From NCBI RefSeq assembly GCF_018613695.1, contig NZ_JAGGPR010000006.1:1-64000 (forward strand): 64,000 bases of DNA. The letters run 5' to 3'. The stretch's first letter is position 1. The number at the start of each line of letters is the position of its first letter. Below, one piece after another: positions 34,723 to 43,409 of this stretch. Made by a program: the position numbers and the translations under genes. Source of the DNA: Arthrobacter sp. ISL-95. Lineage in GTDB: Bacteria; Actinomycetota; Actinomycetes; Actinomycetales; Micrococcaceae. Under the pieces are notes generated by a model, which did no database searches, was not told the DNA's origin, and saw only the letters and a program-made list of their open reading frames with translations.

Positions 34723-35843
34723 GCCGGTTCCTTGAGCATGGTGGAGAGCGAGTTCATCAGGCCGGGAACATCCGCATCCCTAACACCGTCCAGCATCCAC
34801 TGACCCAACTGGACGGATGCCTTGACCACGGCGGTTGCCCTCTCGGTGCGACGGTCCGCGAACTCCTTCCAGAGCGTCTCGGTGACGTGGTCCGCGGCGA
34901 TCAACAGTTCTGCAAGAACGGCACCGTCTTCCAGAGCCATGGCCGCGCCTTGCGCCACCGTTGGCGGGCAGCTGTGCGCGGCATCGCCGATGATGACGGT
35001 ACGGCCGCGGTTCCATGGTCCTTCCACCAGATGCGAAGTGAACCAGGTGTAGTTGATGCGGGCGCTGTGGTCCAGGTTGGCGCGGATCTCCTTCCATGGA
35101 CCACCGTAGACAGCAGCGAGTTCCGCCATCACCTTGGGGCCGTCTTCGTGATTGCGTTCCTGTGCCTTTTCCACGAGATAGGCATAGATGGTGTCCGGTC
35201 CGGTGGGGCAGTATCCGGCGATGAAACACGGTCCTCCGTAGGTGAGGTCCGTTCTGACCACTTCCTCAGGCCGCTCAACGAACGCACGCCAAATTCCCAT
35301 GCCGGTGGGCGTGGGCTCCTCCTCGATTCCGATAGCCTTGCGGACTGTGGAGTGGAGTCCATCAGCGCCGATCAGGAGGTCGTAGGCCGAGGTGCCGCCG
35401 TCGCTGGTGCTGACGGTGACGCTGCGGGCGTCGTCCGCTATCTCCATGACGGTTTTGCCGTAAGTGATGCGGGCACCCGACTCCAATGCGCGGTCCCGCA
35501 GAATGGCAGTCAGGTCCGGCCTGTACATCCCAAGCGTCGCGGGGAGGTCGTCACCACCGGTCCGGATGTCGTCCAGGACGGCGATCACCGTTCCTGTGGG
35601 ATCAGGCGCACGAAGGCCGAGGGTGCTGAACGCGTCCCCTTTCGCTTCCACCTGTTCCCAGACGTCGAGATCGCGCAGGATGCGCAGTGCATTGCCCTGC
35701 AACGTGATACCGGAGCCAAGGGTTTGCGGCTCGGCGGCCTTTTCCAGGACCTCCACCTCGATCCCGGCATCGGCCAGGAGGATCGCCGCAGCGAGTCCCG
35801 CAGCTCCCGCTCCGACGATTCCGACCTTCTGTACTGCTGCCAT
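34719..35843 (-). CDS. FAD-dependent aromatic monooxygenase (salicylate/3-hydroxybenzoate hydroxylase type)
   Basis: 374 residues from ATG 35843 (AAGGAG upstream). FAD motifs are VGIVGAGAAGLAAAILLADAG at residues 6-26, DLLIGADGLHSTVRKA near 155 (the DG motif) and VIIGDAAHSCPPTVAQGAAMALED near 285 (GD motif). This flavin group hydroxylates phenolic acids next to an existing hydroxyl or carboxyl. It would make the catechol-type substrate for the extradiol dioxygenase of the same operon. The true substrate is unknown. Confidence 0.88.
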   Translation of the reverse strand: MAAVQKVGIVGAGAAGLAAAILLADAGIEVEVLEKAAEPQTLGSGITLQGNALRILRDLDVWEQVEAKGDAFSTLGLRAPDPTGTVIAVLDDIRTGGDDLPATLGMYRPDLTAILRDRALESGARITYGKTVMEIADDARSVTVSTSDGGTSAYDLLIGADGLHSTVRKAIGIEEEPTPTGMGIWRAFVERPEEVVRTDLTYGGPCFIAGYCPTGPDTIYAYLVEKAQERNHEDGPKVMAELAAVYGGPWKEIRANLDHSARINYTWFTSHLVEGPWNRGRTVIIGDAAHSCPPTVAQGAAMALEDGAVLAELLIAADHVTETLWKEFADRRTERATAVVKASVQLGQWMLDGVRDADVPGLMNSLSTMLKEPA

Positions 35844-35907
35844 CTTTGACTCCTTTGTGGTGACGGCCATACTGCCTATTGTGCTGCGCTTGTTGGCTGG
35901 CGGCGTG

Positions 35908-36915
35908 TCAGCGAACCGCGATGGGATTCACCGGTGAACCCACCGCCCCGGTGATGGGGAGTGGCGCGGCGGTCAGCATGAAGTCATACCGGCCTTCCGC
36001 GGCACAGGCTTCTGCCAATGCGTCCAGGTCCCACATCTCGCCAAGGAACAACCCTAGGTTGGGGATGGCAATTTGGTGGAGCGGCTGGAAAGCGCCCTCA
36101 AATTCGTTGGGGCGGACTTCGAATCCCCACGTGTCCGTGGCGATTCCGGCGATCTCCGAGGCATGCAACCATGGAGCCGTGCTGAACGACAACCCGGGAG
36201 CGGACCCACCCGCGTAGTCGCCCCAGCCGTCGCGGCGGACACGTGTGTACTGACCTGTGCGGATCAACACAATGTCGCCCCTGCGAACTGCCGAGCCGGG
36301 ACCCTGACGTTCAATGGTGCGCTGCAAATGTTCCGGGGTGATGGCGAATCCGTCTGGCAATTCCCCGTCTGCACGTCCCAGCTCCGGGCCCAGTGCACGG
36401 CCAACATCGAGCAGAACTCCGCGGGTAACGATCTTGGCGGCGGCGGTTTCAATCCCGGTGACGAGGTCGCCCTCGGAGGTGACCACGTCCCCTGCGGCCC
36501 GGCCGTTCCAGGCTTTGCCACGATCAAAGATGTGGCCCAGTCCGTCCCACTGCGTGGAGCATTGCAGGGGCATGGCGATCACGTCATCGGCCCCACCGAA
36601 TCCATGGGGGAAGCCTTGGTTGCCGCGCTCCGCGTCCACCCCGGTGTCCGTCATGGTGTGGACCGGATTGGTGCGGCGACGCCACCCCTTCTGGGGGCCA
36701 TTGGTGTCGAACGGCTGGGACAGGGAGAACGCCTCTCCGGACTTCACCAGCTGCGCAGCCTCCACGCGCTTGCCGTCGTCTATGAAATTGAGGGTACCGA
36801 GGACGTCGTCTTCGCCCCATCGTCCCCAGTTGTTGTATAGCTGTGCGGCGGCGGCGATGCTGGCCAGAGGATCGGAGGGTCGGATCAAATTGGTCTCGAC
36901 GGCGTCGGCGGTCAC
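35908..36915 (-). CDS. Cyclase family (metal-dependent hydrolase) protein
   Basis: 335 residues of the cyclase/kynurenine-formamidase/isatin-hydrolase family. The motif ALQCSTQWDGLGHIFD replaces the usual HxGTHxDxPxH; the D and final H remain while the first His is not obvious. VVTRGVLLDV and RRGDIVLIRTGQY are typical family strands. Members open lactams, formamides or lactones. It overlaps the upstream FAH gene by 4 bases. In this pathway it may hydrolyse a lactone or amide formed on or after ring cleavage. Confidence 0.8.
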   Translation of the reverse strand: MTADAVETNLIRPSDPLASIAAAAQLYNNWGRWGEDDVLGTLNFIDDGKRVEAAQLVKSGEAFSLSQPFDTNGPQKGWRRRTNPVHTMTDTGVDAERGNQGFPHGFGGADDVIAMPLQCSTQWDGLGHIFDRGKAWNGRAAGDVVTSEGDLVTGIETAAAKIVTRGVLLDVGRALGPELGRADGELPDGFAITPEHLQRTIERQGPGSAVRRGDIVLIRTGQYTRVRRDGWGDYAGGSAPGLSFSTAPWLHASEIAGIATDTWGFEVRPNEFEGAFQPLHQIAIPNLGLFLGEMWDLDALAEACAAEGRYDFMLTAAPLPITGAVGSPVNPIAVR

Positions 36916-37853
36916 TGTTCGTCCTTGCAGTGTATGAGTTGGGTTCCCAATCCGGTGATGGTTCCCTCCATGACGTCGCCGTCCTGGAGGAGGCGTCCCC
37001 AGTGCTGGCCATTCCCGGCGGGACTGCCGGTGAGGACAAGGTCGCCGGGCCGGAGCGGCATGATCTGCGATGCTTCGCTGACCAGTTTGGCCACACCGAA
37101 GATCATGTCCTGCGTTGACTCGTCCTGCATGGCTTTCCCGTTGAGTTTCAGCGTCACCTGGACGTCCTGGGGGTTACCGAAGAACTTGGCCGGCACCAGC
37201 AGGGGACCCGTTGGCAGGAACCCGGGAGCGTTCTTGGCCCGGTACCAGTCCGAGCCGATGGCCGGCATGTCCTTACGGAACACGTATTCGCGCGTAGTGA
37301 TGTCGTTGACCATGGTGTAACCGAAGACGTGCTCAAGAGCTTCTTCGGGGCTGACCCGGAACGCTTCCTTACCTATGACGGCTGCGAGTTCGAGTTCCCA
37401 GTCGTGGGACTTGCTGTAAGCCGGCAGGGTGAGGTCATCCGTAGCTGAAGCGATGGCCGTGGGAAGCCCGATGAAGAAGTACGGCGTTCCCTTGCCAGCG
37501 CGCTGGTCCATCATGGCCGCGGTCTTGGCGCGCACCTCTTCCGCATTCTGACCCGCTTCGCGGTGCGCCACAGCAAGATCGATCACGTGTTTGCGGTAGT
37601 TGGCGCCTGTTTGGAGAACCTGAGCGGGTTCCACTGGTGCAAGGACCTCGACGGCGGACAGGGCCAGTCCGGCTTCCTCACCTGCGGATACTGCGAGCTC
37701 GTCCAGCTCGGTTTCGGTGGTTTCCCAGTGCTGGATCAGGGAGTTGATGTCCCCGTCCAGGGGAAGGACACGTTCGCCAACCAGCAAGCCTGCCCTGGCC
37801 TTGGTGTCGCCGGGTTCTTGGAAGCGGATCAGGGAGTACGTTGCGTCAGTCAT
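36912..37853 (-). CDS. Fumarylacetoacetate hydrolase family protein (FAH-2)
   Basis: 313 residues. The C-terminal FAH domain shows VLQTGANYRKHVID, the metal site in DWELELAAVIG, GYTMVNDITTREYVFR and the conserved LTGSPAGNG. It is closer to hydratase/isomerase-type FAH proteins such as those acting on 2-hydroxymuconate products than FAH-1 is. It is the second gene of the operon, 5 bases after the dioxygenase and overlapping the cyclase. Confidence 0.85.
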   Translation of the reverse strand: MTDATYSLIRFQEPGDTKARAGLLVGERVLPLDGDINSLIQHWETTETELDELAVSAGEEAGLALSAVEVLAPVEPAQVLQTGANYRKHVIDLAVAHREAGQNAEEVRAKTAAMMDQRAGKGTPYFFIGLPTAIASATDDLTLPAYSKSHDWELELAAVIGKEAFRVSPEEALEHVFGYTMVNDITTREYVFRKDMPAIGSDWYRAKNAPGFLPTGPLLVPAKFFGNPQDVQVTLKLNGKAMQDESTQDMIFGVAKLVSEASQIMPLRPGDLVLTGSPAGNGQHWGRLLQDGDVMEGTITGLGTQLIHCKDEQ

Positions 37854-37858
37854 GTTTT

Positions 37859-38878
37859 CTAGCCCCGCCCCTGCTTTGCATAGGGGTTCAGGAGGGCTTC
37901 CTTCATTTCGGCGGAAGCACCTTCTTCCGTTGCGGTGAAGCCCTCAGCCGGCGGGAAGGATTCGGTCATGGAGTGCGGCATGGCACCGTTCTTGTAGAAG
38001 TTGTTGGAGCCTTCGGAGGGCTTCCAGGTGCTGGCCTCCCAGTCCGGGACGTAGTTGCGGTAGCCGCCGGAGTTCAGTTCCACACGCAGGCCTGAGGGGT
38101 CCCGGAAGTACAGGAAGTTCTGCTCTCCCACGCCATGAATGGAGGGACCGTATTCCATCGGGGTGCCGTTTTCCATCATCACATCGGCGGTCCGGAGCAG
38201 GTCCTCGGTTGCGTCAACCCAGAAGGCGATGTGGTTGACGCGGCCGGGGCGGTTGGAAGTATCAAGGACGACGCCGAGGTCGTGGGACTTCTCGTTGGTG
38301 GTCAATACCGAGAACACGGTGATGGGTGCTTCGTCCAGGTCCACGAAGGCCATGACGCGGAAGCCCAGCGCTTCGTTGTACCACTTGGCGAATCCCCGCA
38401 CGTCGGAGGAAGCCACCGTGACGTGGTCCAGGAAGCGGGGAGCGGCCGCGTGGCTGCTGCGACGTTCCGGGCGGTCCGGGTAGGTGGATTCGAAGCCAGG
38501 CTCTGCAACGAACTTCTCTACGTCATAGAACAGACGCATGTGGTGGCCGTAGGGACCCGTGAACTCATAGGCCTTGCCGAAGCCGTGTCCGCCGGCAGTC
38601 CACGTACCTTGCACACCCGTTGCTTCTACCCGGGCTGCTGCTGCTTCGAGTGCGGCCTGGGAGTTGGTACGCCATGCCATCCGGCCCAGCGAGGCCTCCG
38701 GGCCTTCGGTGATGACCAGGCTGTAGCGGTAGTAGTCGCCCCAGCAGCGCAAGTACACGTTGCCATCCACGCGATCGATGACGCGCATGCCGAACTTTTC
38801 TTCATAGAACCGCGCCGAGGCTTCAACGTCCGGAGTGGTGATCTCCAGGTGGGCAAGATGGGAGAGGGGAGTTTCCAC
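37859..38878 (-). CDS. VOC-family extradiol ring-cleavage dioxygenase (catechol 2,3-dioxygenase-like)
   Basis: 339 residues from GTG 38878 (AAGGA upstream). Two vicinal-oxygen-chelate domains are seen: the first starts HLAHLEITTPDVEASARFY, the second RFLDHVTVASSDVRGFAKWY. The 2-His-1-carboxylate metal site is present as DHVTV, NHIAFWVD and RVELNSGGY. It is first in the operon and divergent from the transporter, behind a promoter with two strong palindromes. It should open a catechol ring next to the diol (meta cleavage). The specific catechol is not predictable. Confidence 0.87.
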   Translation of the reverse strand: METPLSHLAHLEITTPDVEASARFYEEKFGMRVIDRVDGNVYLRCWGDYYRYSLVITEGPEASLGRMAWRTNSQAALEAAAARVEATGVQGTWTAGGHGFGKAYEFTGPYGHHMRLFYDVEKFVAEPGFESTYPDRPERRSSHAAAPRFLDHVTVASSDVRGFAKWYNEALGFRVMAFVDLDEAPITVFSVLTTNEKSHDLGVVLDTSNRPGRVNHIAFWVDATEDLLRTADVMMENGTPMEYGPSIHGVGEQNFLYFRDPSGLRVELNSGGYRNYVPDWEASTWKPSEGSNNFYKNGAMPHSMTESFPPAEGFTATEEGASAEMKEALLNPYAKQGRG

Positions 38879-38982
38879 GATGAATTCCTTCTGAGTGCTC
38901 TGATTGCTCGGACAGTTATCTGCAGGTCCTGTAACAACCATGAGCCACATCACGTATTCGGAGAAGGGCAACTCTCTGATAG

Positions 38983-39029
38983 CAACTATCTGTTCAACAA
39001 ATAGTTGATGGATAGCGAAGATATCCATC
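38983..39029. promoter_or_regulatory. Divergent control region with two inverted repeats
   Basis: CAACTAT-N11-ATAGTTG (38983-39007) and GATGGATA-N7-TATCCATC (39007-39029), sharing one base, lie in the 276-base gap between the dioxygenase operon and the MFS gene. The first holds T-N11-A spacing typical of LysR sites. Either repeat could bind the LysR encoded downstream. Confidence 0.7.
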
Positions 39030-39154
39030 CCACGAATACCTGCTATACCGAAACAGCTATTCTCCGCCTGCAGAGCCCTTGCCACAGTGAATGCAATCCC
39101 TCCCGGCACTTGTGCCACTCCGCGGGATCATCTTCAAAGGCGAAGGAACACCCA

Positions 39155-40369
39155 ATGAGCACCATGGATCCAACTGCAACCCAGCCCGGCCCGCCTGCCT
39201 TAAACCGAACGGCCGGAAAGGCCCAGGCGGCGTTGCTGGTGGCCGGCAGCTGCATGCCCGTACTAGGCGCAGTACTGCTGGCCCCCGTTCTCCCTACCCT
39301 GAACCAGGTCTTTGCCGAAACCGCGGGCGTCGCCATCCTTGTTCCGCTGGTCCTAACCCTGCCCGCGTTGTTTGTGGCACTGTTCTCTCCGCTGGCCGGG
39401 TACGTGGCCGATCGCGTGGGACGGAAGCAGCTGCTCATCGGCGCGATGCTGGCCTATGCACTCTTCGGAACGGCCCCACTTTGGCTGGACTCCCTTGGCG
39501 CCATAGCTTTATCGCGGGTGGGTGTAGGAATCGCCGAGGCAGCCATTATGACCTGTTGCACCACGCTGATCACCGACTACTACGCAGGCCAGCAGCGGAA
39601 CAAGTACCTGGGGCTTCAGACCATGGTCAGCGCACTTGCCGCCACGGCATTTTTCGCGCTCGGTGGCGCCTTGGGCAGCATCAGCTGGCGGACTCCGTTC
39701 TGGCTGTACGCTGTCAGCGCCGTGCTGGTGATCCCCATGATCTTCACCCTGTGGGAACCCGCCAAGAGCCGTGCTCAAGATGCGTCCACCACCAAAGAAC
39801 CGGTGCCTTGGCGGGACATCGCTGCACCGGCAGCAGTGACGCTGTTCGGGGGCATCGTGTTTTACGCCTTGATCGTCCACCTGCCGTATGTCATCACCGG
39901 GCTCGGCGTCACTGACACCGGCCTCATCGGCGGAGCTGCCGCCATCGCTTCGTTGGCCACTGCGGCAGGTGCTATTTCGTTCCGTTACCTCGCCAAGCTG
40001 GGTACCCGGAAACTGCTGATGGGCGCCTTCGGCCTTGCAGCAGTGGGGCTTTGCGTGGTGTCAGTAGCGGGTAGCGTGCCCGTTGCCATTCTGGGCGCGG
40101 TGGTGGCCAGCGCCGGAACCGGCGTGCTGTTGCCGACGCTGCTGACCTGGGCCGTCAACGGCTTGGAGTTCTCCCAGCGCGGCCGTGGTACCGGCATCTG
40201 GACATCCACCCTGTTCATTGGTCAGTTCCTGACGCCAATAGTCCTCGGAGCAACTGCTGCCGCATTGGGCAACGTGGGCCTGGCACTGGGAGCATTGGGC
40301 ATCGCTTGTGCCGTCGCGCTGCTTGCCGTCCTGGTCCGGGGCCCGCGGCTCGTGAGCATCGCCAGCTAA
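39155..40369 (+). CDS. MFS transporter, probable aromatic acid uptake
   Basis: 404 residues from ATG 39155 (GAAGGAA upstream). Twelve hydrophobic segments are present. The signature loop between helices 2 and 3 is GYVADRVGRKQLLIG, and a second in the C-half is RYLAKLGTRKLLMGA. Divergent placement from the aromatic operon, with a LysR gene directly after, points to uptake of the pathway substrate. Confidence 0.85.
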   Translation: MSTMDPTATQPGPPALNRTAGKAQAALLVAGSCMPVLGAVLLAPVLPTLNQVFAETAGVAILVPLVLTLPALFVALFSPLAGYVADRVGRKQLLIGAMLAYALFGTAPLWLDSLGAIALSRVGVGIAEAAIMTCCTTLITDYYAGQQRNKYLGLQTMVSALAATAFFALGGALGSISWRTPFWLYAVSAVLVIPMIFTLWEPAKSRAQDASTTKEPVPWRDIAAPAAVTLFGGIVFYALIVHLPYVITGLGVTDTGLIGGAAAIASLATAAGAISFRYLAKLGTRKLLMGAFGLAAVGLCVVSVAGSVPVAILGAVVASAGTGVLLPTLLTWAVNGLEFSQRGRGTGIWTSTLFIGQFLTPIVLGATAAALGNVGLALGALGIACAVALLAVLVRGPRLVSIAS

Positions 40370-40398
40370 TGTCCTTCGCTGGTGGATAACCTAGGGGC

Positions 40399-41355
40399 AT
40401 GAAGAACCTGGATCTGAACCTCTTGCCACAACTCCAGGTTCTGCTTGAGCTGCGCAACGTTTCCCGGGCCGCGGAACGGCTCCAATTAAGTCAGCCGGCC
40501 ACGAGTGCGGCGATGGCCAGGCTGCGGAGGCATTTCGACGACGAACTTTTGGTCCGTAACGGCCGCAGCTATGAGCTCACGCCCTTTGCGCAGTCTCTGG
40601 TGCCGCTGGTTGACGAGGCGATGCTTCACATCCAGCGGGCCACGGGCGTCCGGTCCGGGTTCGATCCCACTACCAGCGAACGTGAATTCGTGATTGCCGC
40701 ATCCGATTATGCGGCGGCACTCATTGTTGGCCCCCTGCGCGGAATCCTGCAGCAGGAGGCTCCGCATGTGGTGGTGGACATCGTCCCGACCTCCGGTGTG
40801 CAGGGCGCCTTGGCGGACTATTCCAGGATGGACTTGCTGGTGGGGCCCACGGGCTACAAGATGCAAGGTGCCACAAAACAACTGTTCAGGGACAGCTTTG
40901 TAGCCGTGGCTGATGTAGGCAATCCCCTTCTGCAGCTGCCACGGTTGACCTTGGAGGACCTCGTCGGGGTGCCACACGCTGTGGGGTACTTCGGCGAAGG
41001 CATCAGCACTCCTGCCGACATGCTTTTTGAGTCCGGCGGTGTCCGACGACGAGTGGCCGCAGTGGTGGCCGGATTCCTGTCCCTGCCGCTCCTGGTGGAG
41101 GGGTCTGACCTTGTGGCACTGGTTCCGCGCATGCTGGCCTCCAGGGCGCAGCGGGGGGCGAACATTGAGGTCCTTGAGTTCGACGGAGAGCTGGAAGCGG
41201 CGTTAGTGGAAGCCATGTACTGGCATCCATCCCGGACAGAGGATCCCGCCAACGTGTGGCTCCGTTCCGTGGTGCAACGCGCCTGTTCACAGCTCCACGA
41301 GATCTTTCCTGTGACGGCGCATCCGGTCACCGTCATGGGCGTCCAAGCCGGTTAG
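40399..41355 (+). CDS. LysR family regulator of the aromatic cluster
   Basis: 318 residues. The helix-turn-helix NVSRAAERLQLSQPATSAAMARLRRHFDDELLVR lies at residues 17-51, followed by the effector-binding periplasmic-like domain. It resembles the NodD/NahR branch (start LDLNLLPQLQVLLELRNVSRAA), often activated by aromatic acids. It lies 30 bases after the MFS gene on the same strand and likely controls the divergent operon through the palindromes at 38983-39029. Confidence 0.88.
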   Translation: MKNLDLNLLPQLQVLLELRNVSRAAERLQLSQPATSAAMARLRRHFDDELLVRNGRSYELTPFAQSLVPLVDEAMLHIQRATGVRSGFDPTTSEREFVIAASDYAAALIVGPLRGILQQEAPHVVVDIVPTSGVQGALADYSRMDLLVGPTGYKMQGATKQLFRDSFVAVADVGNPLLQLPRLTLEDLVGVPHAVGYFGEGISTPADMLFESGGVRRRVAAVVAGFLSLPLLVEGSDLVALVPRMLASRAQRGANIEVLEFDGELEAALVEAMYWHPSRTEDPANVWLRSVVQRACSQLHEIFPVTAHPVTVMGVQAG

Positions 41356-41368
41356 CTCGGAAACCGTC

Positions 41369-41396
41369 GAGCGGCCCCCACGGATGGGGGCCGCTC
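41369..41396 (+). terminator. Terminator after the LysR gene
   Basis: GAGCGGCCCCCA, loop CGGA, TGGGGGCCGCTC: a perfect 12-base stem, 14 bases after the stop codon. The T-run is lacking, as is common in high-GC actinobacteria. Confidence 0.75.
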
Positions 41397-41441
41397 GGAT
41401 CAGTGCCGGCAGACTAGTGCCAAAGAACTCGTGTCAGCGGA

Positions 41442-42218
41442 CTAGTGTTCGGTGTCCGCCGCTTCCTTCCTGGCACTCTTTTCCGCATCCTTCTCAGCAC
41501 GCAGCACTTCTGACTCGTGTTGTTCTTCAGCCTTTTCCTGGTGGATGACCGCGGCGAAGAGCTTCTCCATTTCCTTGGCGACGCCTGCCGCGGAGGCTGG
41601 ATTCTGGCCGGTTACCAGGCGCTCGTCAACTGCCACTTTCTCTTCAAACACGCCGGCGGAAACGTGGCGGGCACCCTGCTCCTCAAGGCGGTCCGCCAGG
41701 AAGAATGGAAGGACTTTGTCCTTGCCGGCGGCGACTTCCTCGTCATTGGTGAAGGCAGCAACGTCCCGCCCCTGGACGAGGCGGAATCCGTTGTTCAATT
41801 CCACATTCAGCAGACCGGCGGGACCGTGGCACACCGCTCCCACCAGGCCACCGGCGTCGTAGACGCTGGCTACCAGGCGCTGCAATCCTTCGCTGTCCGG
41901 GAAGTCCCACATAGTGCCGTGCCCGCCCACCAGGTAGACGGCGTCATATTGTTCAGGATCTACGACGTCGACGCGGGCAGTGTTGTACAGCCCGGCGCGT
42001 GTGGTCTCATCCTTGGTGAAGGCAACCTGGATGGGGTCATCGGTGTCTACCTCATCGCTGGGAGGCTGGCCGCCCTTGATGGAGGCAAAATCGACGAAAT
42101 GGCCTGAATCTTTGAAGACCTTCCAGGGATGTGCGGCTTCGGCCACGTTATAGCCGGTCTTCTCGCCCGTATCGCCGAGCTCGGAAACGCTGGTCAGTAC
42201 CATGAGGATTTTCTTCAT
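41442..42218 (-). CDS. DJ-1/PfpI (Hsp31-like) family protein
   Basis: 258 residues from ATG 42218 (GAAAGGAG upstream). The nucleophile elbow has the catalytic cysteine in LVGAVCHGPAGL near residue 125, with a glutamate partner upstream and VYLVGGHGTMWDF as the family loop. Type 1 glutamine-amidotransferase-like proteins of this length are Hsp31-type glyoxalase III/deglycases handling methylglyoxal. The last 35 residues are a charged helical extension (EKAEEQHESEVLRAEKDAEK). Confidence 0.85.
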   Translation of the reverse strand: MKKILMVLTSVSELGDTGEKTGYNVAEAAHPWKVFKDSGHFVDFASIKGGQPPSDEVDTDDPIQVAFTKDETTRAGLYNTARVDVVDPEQYDAVYLVGGHGTMWDFPDSEGLQRLVASVYDAGGLVGAVCHGPAGLLNVELNNGFRLVQGRDVAAFTNDEEVAAGKDKVLPFFLADRLEEQGARHVSAGVFEEKVAVDERLVTGQNPASAAGVAKEMEKLFAAVIHQEKAEEQHESEVLRAEKDAEKSARKEAADTEH

Positions 42219-42296
42219 GAAGTGCTCCTTTCGTCCAACGTCCACACTACGCCCCACCCATTGCCGGCCCCGCGGAACGCTGAGCCCACGAGTCGT

Positions 42297-43280
42297 CTAC
42301 AAGCTGACCGGATCCGAAGAGAAGCGGGCCGCGCGGGCATCCAACTCATGGCCCCGCCGTTGACTGAGGATGGCGTACAGCTCCGGCCTGCGTCCGCGGA
42401 TCCACCTCCGACCGGTGGAAAACGGGACGAGGCCGAGGTCGAGGTCGGCGGTGACAATGGCTTCGCCTGCCACCCAGGTTTCGGCAACGATGGCACCATA
42501 GGGGTCGATGATCATCGCATTCCCAGTGCGGATCTCGTTGTCGTCGCGGCCCACACCATTGCTGAAGAGAACGAAGATTCCGTTGTCGTGGGCGCGGGAT
42601 GGTAGCCAGCGCATGAGCCATTCACGGCCGTGTTGTCCTCGGAAGGCGGCGCGGATGGCATCAGGATCTGAAGCGCGGTTTTCCCAGAGGGCCGCCGGGA
42701 TGGGTTTCATTCCCCGCGGGCTTCGGGAGTTCGTGCCACCGGTTTGGTGAGGAGCCAGGAGCACCTCCGCGCCCAGGAGGGCGGTTGCGCGGACGTTTTC
42801 TACGAGGTTGTTGTCCCAGCAGATCAAGATGCCGATTCTGACGTCCCAGGGAGTGTCGAAGACCGTGAAGTCCGAGCCGCTTTCGATCGCCTCGTGTTCG
42901 AAAGCGTGAATCTTTCGGTGTGTGTGTTGTGCGCCATCGGGCAGGCATACGGTGTAGGAGTTGTAGAGGCGGCCGTCGCTGCCGACTTCCAAGTATCCGA
43001 CGCCGATGCCCACACCCAGCTCCCGGGCAAGCACGCCGACCGCACCGACGCTAGCCCCGTGCTCCGGCTCGGCAAGCTCCTCCAAACGCCGGGTTGTTTG
43101 CCTGCGAAGGTGCCAATAGCCGATCAAGCACATTTCCGGGAACACGACCAGTTGCGCTCCGTCCTCTGCTGCCAGGGTCGCCAACCGGCGAATGGTGTTC
43201 AGGTTCAGGTCCGGTCGGTCGGGGACGGCCTCGAACTGAACGGTTGAGGCCCGAAGGGTCGGGTGTGTCTGGTTGGGCAT
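42297..43280 (-). CDS. Nitrilase-family carbon-nitrogen hydrolase
   Basis: 327 residues from ATG 43280 (AAGGAG upstream). The catalytic triad is visible: glutamate in VVFPEMCLIGY, lysine in HTHRKIHAFEHEAI and cysteine in GILICWDNNLVENVR. It cuts amides, ureas or carbamoyl groups. The branch with ICWDN is typical of amidases/carbamoyl hydrolases rather than true nitrilases. A divergent LysR gene next to it is likely its regulator. It has no direct tie to the aromatic cluster. Confidence 0.87.
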   Translation of the reverse strand: MPNQTHPTLRASTVQFEAVPDRPDLNLNTIRRLATLAAEDGAQLVVFPEMCLIGYWHLRRQTTRRLEELAEPEHGASVGAVGVLARELGVGIGVGYLEVGSDGRLYNSYTVCLPDGAQHTHRKIHAFEHEAIESGSDFTVFDTPWDVRIGILICWDNNLVENVRATALLGAEVLLAPHQTGGTNSRSPRGMKPIPAALWENRASDPDAIRAAFRGQHGREWLMRWLPSRAHDNGIFVLFSNGVGRDDNEIRTGNAMIIDPYGAIVAETWVAGEAIVTADLDLGLVPFSTGRRWIRGRRPELYAILSQRRGHELDARAARFSSDPVSL

Positions 43281-43326
43281 TGGGTCTCCTTGGTGGGGTG
43301 TTTGGCTTCTTCCACCCTTCTTGCCG

Positions 43327-43382
43327 GAATGCATTCTGTCCATTGAAATATTTGCTGCTTTCAATTCCATGCAGGAATGCAT
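43327..43382. promoter_or_regulatory. Operator pair between nitrilase and LysR genes
   Basis: A perfect palindrome GAATGCATTC (43327-43336) and a near copy GGAATGCAT (43374-43382) lie 47 bases apart in the 129-base divergent gap. Two copies of the same site at DNA-bending distance suit LysR binding. Confidence 0.6.
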
Positions 43383-43409
43383 CTACTGCAAACGCCATAG
43401 GATTGCGGA

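Noticed and set aside
32634..38878. Homogentisate or homoprotocatechuate pathway
   Set aside because: FAH proteins are present, but no homogentisate dioxygenase or maleylacetoacetate isomerase, and the dioxygenase lacks the homoprotocatechuate enzyme's C-terminal features.
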